NCBI GenBank assembly: GCA_905373195.1
Contig: CAJPSG010000040.1
Location: 1 to 7,737 of the forward strand
DNA: 7,737 nucleotides
Reading direction: 5' to 3'
Origin: Kingella oralis
GTDB taxonomy: Bacteria > Pseudomonadota > Gammaproteobacteria > Burkholderiales > Neisseriaceae
Shown here: one piece after another, positions 4,702 to 7,737 of the stretch
Position numbering within the stretch: position 1 is the first letter of the stretch
How the letters are laid out: each line of letters starts with the position of its first letter
Translations under genes and position numbers: made by a program
The notes under the pieces: generated by a model
Database searches by the model: none
What the model saw: only the letters and a program-made list of their open reading frames with translations
Told to the model about the DNA's origin: nothing

Positions 4702-5514
4702 TCAATCCAAGCGCGTTTTACCGCCCTGCCATTTTTTCCACACCCACATCACATAGCCCGATAGACTGTATGCAAAAAAGGCGAGGAACAAAATCAGCGC
4801 GGGCTGCAACACCAAGAGCACAATCAGCATCATCATGCCAATCATGCGTGGGAACGAGATGCGGTGGCGCAGGTTGATTTCTTTGAAGCTCCAAAACGGA
4901 ATTTGCACCACCATAGAAAAGCCTGCAAACAAAGTCAGCAGCAACACCCAAATGCTGGATTGGTCAAAGATGCCGTCGTAGCTGCGGTCTAGCCATATCA
5001 TACCCACCATCAGCGCGGCGGCGGTGGGGCTGGGGATGCCGATAAACCATTTTTTGCTCACTTTGCCGATCAGCGTGTTAAACAGCGCCAAGCGCAAAGC
5101 GGCGCAGGCGCAGTAAATAAACGCCACGCAATAGCCCAGCTTGCCAAATTCGTAAAGCTGCCAGTTATACACAATCAGCGCGGGGGCAACGCCAAAGCTC
5201 ACCATGTCAGCAAGGCTGTCCAGCTGTTCGCCAAACGCGCTTTGGCTGTTGGTGAAGCGGGCGATGCGCCCGTCCATGCCGTCTAGCAACATGGCGATGA
5301 ATACGCTGATTGCCGCGCTTTCGTATCGCCCGTGCATGGATTGGGTGATGGCGAAAAAGGCGGCAAACAAGGCGGCAAGGGTGAACGAATTGGGCAGGGC
5401 GTAGATGCTGCGTTGGCGGATGAGTTCGCGCTTGCTGGTTTTTTTGTGCTTGGCGCTGTGCGCGTGGTTTTCAGGCTGCGTGGGTTGATGGGTTTCGGTG
5501 TCGGGGGTTGTCAT
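4702..5514 (-). CDS. pssA: CDP-diacylglycerol--serine O-phosphatidyltransferase (phosphatidylserine synthase)
   Basis: Makes phosphatidylserine from CDP-diacylglycerol and L-serine at the inner membrane, the precursor of phosphatidylethanolamine. The 270-residue protein carries the CDP-alcohol phosphatidyltransferase motif: D78, D81-G82, A85-R86, G95, D99 and D103 within DGMDGRIARF...FGEQLDSLAD. Several hydrophobic membrane segments follow, including the serine-synthase type stretch GIPSPTAAALM. The first 35 residues are hydrophilic and rich in Thr, His, Gln and Lys. The ATG is supported by AAGGA 6 bases upstream. A DUS variant at 5470-5481 lies in this N-terminal extension and is read as T-Q-P-E, suggesting that the extension is not under tight constraint (inference). 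I saw no convincing promoter in the 239-base gap to dapB. Confidence 0.93.
   Translation of the reverse strand: MTTPDTETHQPTQPENHAHSAKHKKTSKRELIRQRSIYALPNSFTLAALFAAFFAITQSMHGRYESAAISVFIAMLLDGMDGRIARFTNSQSAFGEQLDSLADMVSFGVAPALIVYNWQLYEFGKLGYCVAFIYCACAALRLALFNTLIGKVSKKWFIGIPSPTAAALMVGMIWLDRSYDGIFDQSSIWVLLLTLFAGFSMVVQIPFWSFKEINLRHRISFPRMIGMMMLIVLLVLQPALILFLAFFAYSLSGYVMWVWKKWQGGKTRLD
5470..5481 (-). repeat. DUS variant inside pssA
   Basis: TTCAGGCTGCGT differs from the DUS by one base and encodes T-Q-P-E in the hydrophilic N-terminus of PssA. Confidence 0.5.
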
Positions 5515-5568
5515 GGGGATTCCTTTTTTGTTTTGTCGGCAGAGCCGTGAGATTGGCTTGAATGGCGT

Positions 5569-5580
5569 TTCAGGCTGCCG
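5569..5580 (-). repeat. DUS variant upstream of pssA
   Basis: TTCAGGCTGCCG (one mismatch) in the gap upstream of pssA. Confidence 0.5.
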
Positions 5581-5640
5581 ATTGAATGGTGTTGAAAGAA
5601 CCTACGCCCGCGCATCATGCGGTGAGTTTGTGCGGCAAGC

Positions 5641-5710
5641 CGTTTTCAGGCTGCCTATTGTGCGCGAGCATAGCGGCATAGAAGCCATTGCCAAAGGCAG
5701 CCTGAAAACG
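5641..5710. repeat. Widely spaced inverted DUS pair between dapB and pssA
   Basis: CGTTTTCAGGCTGCCT (5641-5656) and AGGCAGCCTGAAAACG (5695-5710) match perfectly over 16 bp, but the loop is 38 bases. It lies 44 bases past the dapB stop and could end the bamE-dapB transcript. There is no U-run on the minus strand. Confidence 0.6.
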
Positions 5711-5728
5711 CTTTTTGCTTCACTCGGT

Positions 5729-5740
5729 TTCAGGCCGCCT
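5729..5740 (-). repeat. DUS variant next to the dapB stop
   Basis: TTCAGGCCGCCT has one internal mismatch (T to C) relative to TTCAGGCTGCCT. It lies 13 bases from the dapB stop codon. Confidence 0.5.
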
Positions 5741-5753
5741 TCCGGCATGGCAA

Positions 5754-6948
<1,195 letters not shown>

Positions 6949-7003
6949 GGGCTTTGCCTTTCGTAAACAGAAATGGGAAAGATACCACAGCCGCCACATA
7001 CAC

Positions 7004-7024
7004 AAAAGTTTATTGAAAACTTTT
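7004..7024. promoter_or_regulatory. Inverted repeat between divergent bamE and fur, possible operator
   Basis: AAAAGTTT (7004-7011) and AAACTTTT (7017-7024) are perfect 8-bp arms around a 5-base centre. It lies in the 154-base bamE-fur gap, upstream of the fur promoter. It does not match the Fur box (GATAATGATAATCATTATC). Regulator unknown. Confidence 0.35.
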
Positions 7025-7034
7025 ATTATTTGGG

Positions 7035-7065
7035 TTGTAGGCGGTGGGCGAAAAAATGCTATTAT
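7035..7065 (+). promoter_or_regulatory. Probable fur promoter with extended -10
   Basis: TGCTATTAT at 7057-7065 is an extended -10 (TGn followed by TATTAT). A weak -35, TTGTAG (7035-7040), lies 19 bases upstream. The distance from the -10 to the fur ATG is 37 bases. No clear Fur box overlaps it, so autoregulation is not evident. Confidence 0.5.
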
Positions 7066-7102
7066 ACGGCATCTTAAATTGAACGTATTAAAAGGAATTT
7101 GC

Positions 7103-7528
7103 ATGGATAACATCGCACAGTTAAAAGGAAATGGTTTAAAGGTTACAGGTCCGCGCTTGAAAATTTTGGATTTGTTTGAATCGCACGCGGACGAGCATTT
7201 GAGCGCGGAAGATGTGTACCGCATTTTGTTGGATGACGGCATTGAAGTGGGCGTGGCAACGATTTATCGCGTGCTCACGCAGTTTGAACAGGCGGGCATT
7301 TTGCTGCGCCATCATTTTGAAACAGGCAAGGCGGTTTACGAGCTGAACAAGGGCGAGCACCACGACCATTTGGTGTGCGTGAAATGTGGCGATGTTACCG
7401 AGTTTCATAACGAGGAAATTGAACGCTTGCAGGATAAAATCGCGCAGGATAACGGCTATCGCATTGTGGACCACGCTTTGTATATGTATGGCGTGTGCGG
7501 CAAGTGCCAGAAGAAGGAAAAGCGATAA
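7103..7528 (+). CDS. fur: Ferric uptake regulator Fur
   Basis: Iron-responsive dimeric repressor of iron uptake genes. The 141-residue protein is close to the family norm. The N-terminal winged helix (about 1-80) includes KVTGPRLKILDLF and VGVATIYRVLTQFEQAG, the recognition helix. Metal ligands expected from E. coli Fur are present: H32, E80, H87 and H89 for one site, H86, D88 and H124 for the other. Two CXXC pairs, C92/C95 (HLVCVKCG) and C132/C135 (GVCGKCQ), can hold structural zinc. I chose the ATG at 7103 because AAGGA lies 6 bases upstream and the product starts like other Fur proteins. It stands alone on the plus strand and is followed by an intrinsic terminator. Confidence 0.96.
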   Translation: MDNIAQLKGNGLKVTGPRLKILDLFESHADEHLSAEDVYRILLDDGIEVGVATIYRVLTQFEQAGILLRHHFETGKAVYELNKGEHHDHLVCVKCGDVTEFHNEEIERLQDKIAQDNGYRIVDHALYMYGVCGKCQKKEKR

Positions 7529-7539
7529 CGCAGCCGCCT

Positions 7540-7583
7540 AAGGCAGCCTGAAAATGGGAAAACCTGTTTTCAGACTGCTTTTT
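7540..7583 (+). terminator. fur intrinsic terminator built from a DUS and a degraded DUS
   Basis: AAGGCAGCCTGAAAA (7540-7554) pairs with TTTTCAGACTGCTTT (7567-7581), with one mismatch and one G-T pair, and the stem runs into TTTTT (7579-7583). It lies 11 bases after the fur stop. It is the best-formed terminator in the window. Confidence 0.75.
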
Positions 7584-7621
7584 GTTGGACTGATTACCCT
7601 GCTTGCGATAAGCACGCAGAA

Positions 7622-7699
7622 AAAGGCAGCCTGAAAACGAGCGAAACGAGTTTCAGCGAAGCTAAAACGTGCATCTGAACTTGTTTTCAGGCTGCCTTT
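7622..7699 (-). terminator. Inverted DUS pair with a long loop at the right edge
   Basis: AAAGGCAGCCTGAAAAC (7622-7638) and GTTTTCAGGCTGCCTTT (7683-7699) match perfectly over 17 bp with a 44-base loop. On the minus strand the stem ends in CCTTTTTC, a U-run suited to ending a minus-strand transcript from beyond the right edge. Confidence 0.55.
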
Positions 7700-7715
7700 A
7701 TTGTATTGCGACGGA

Positions 7716-7737
7716 TTAGGCGCGTTTGCGGAATTCG
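7716..7737 (-). CDS. Possible 3' end of a convergent minus-strand gene
   Basis: On the minus strand the last complete codons read E-F-R-K-R-A followed by TAA. Six codons are too few to identify a protein. The minus-strand terminator-like hairpin at 7622-7699 supports a gene ending here, convergent with fur. Confidence 0.35.

Noticed and set aside
7012..7102. Fur box in front of fur
   Set aside because: The AT-rich stretch contains no convincing GATAAT repeats; the only dyad present is AAAAGTTT/AAACTTTT.

Overview
This window comes from a Neisseriaceae chromosome, most likely Kingella or a close relative. The strongest evidence is the 12-mer AGGCAGCCTGAA, which I count 20 times exactly plus several one- or two-base variants. 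It corresponds to the DNA uptake sequence (DUS) dialect that I recall being assigned to Kingella; Neisseria uses GCCGTCTGAA forms and Simonsiella AGGCTGCCTGAA. The gene order dapB - bamE - (divergent) fur also matches what I recall from Neisseria.

Left part (1-2506): four minus-strand genes. Reading in their own direction they are a divergent Lgt-like integral membrane protein (2294-1542), two tandemly duplicated small membrane proteins (1470-1135 and 1027-725), and the N-terminal part of a radical SAM protein with two CX3CX2C motifs (477 to the window edge). Inverted DUS pairs lie in the gaps. Upstream of the Lgt-like gene is a 106-bp inverted-repeat element at 2356-2461 whose core looks like a Neisseria Correia repeat but whose termini differ.

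Middle (2507-4701): lysC (aspartokinase, minus strand) has a near-consensus promoter. It is divergent from a vapBC toxin-antitoxin pair on the plus strand, which is bracketed by inverted DUS pairs. The 146-bp gap between vapC and pssA carries five exact DUS.

Right part (4702-7737): pssA (phosphatidylserine synthase, minus), dapB and bamE (minus, probably one transcript bamE-dapB), and fur (plus, divergent from bamE). A good intrinsic terminator follows fur. The last 22 bases may be the 3' end of a convergent minus-strand gene.

Functional themes are lysine/diaminopimelate synthesis (lysC, dapB), envelope and phospholipid biogenesis (pssA, bamE, the Lgt-like protein and perhaps the radical SAM protein), iron regulation (fur) and one toxin-antitoxin module. 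No gap between genes exceeds 300 bases, and I saw no rRNA, tRNA, CRISPR array or intact insertion sequence. The least explained part is the Lgt-like / small membrane protein / radical SAM cluster on the left.
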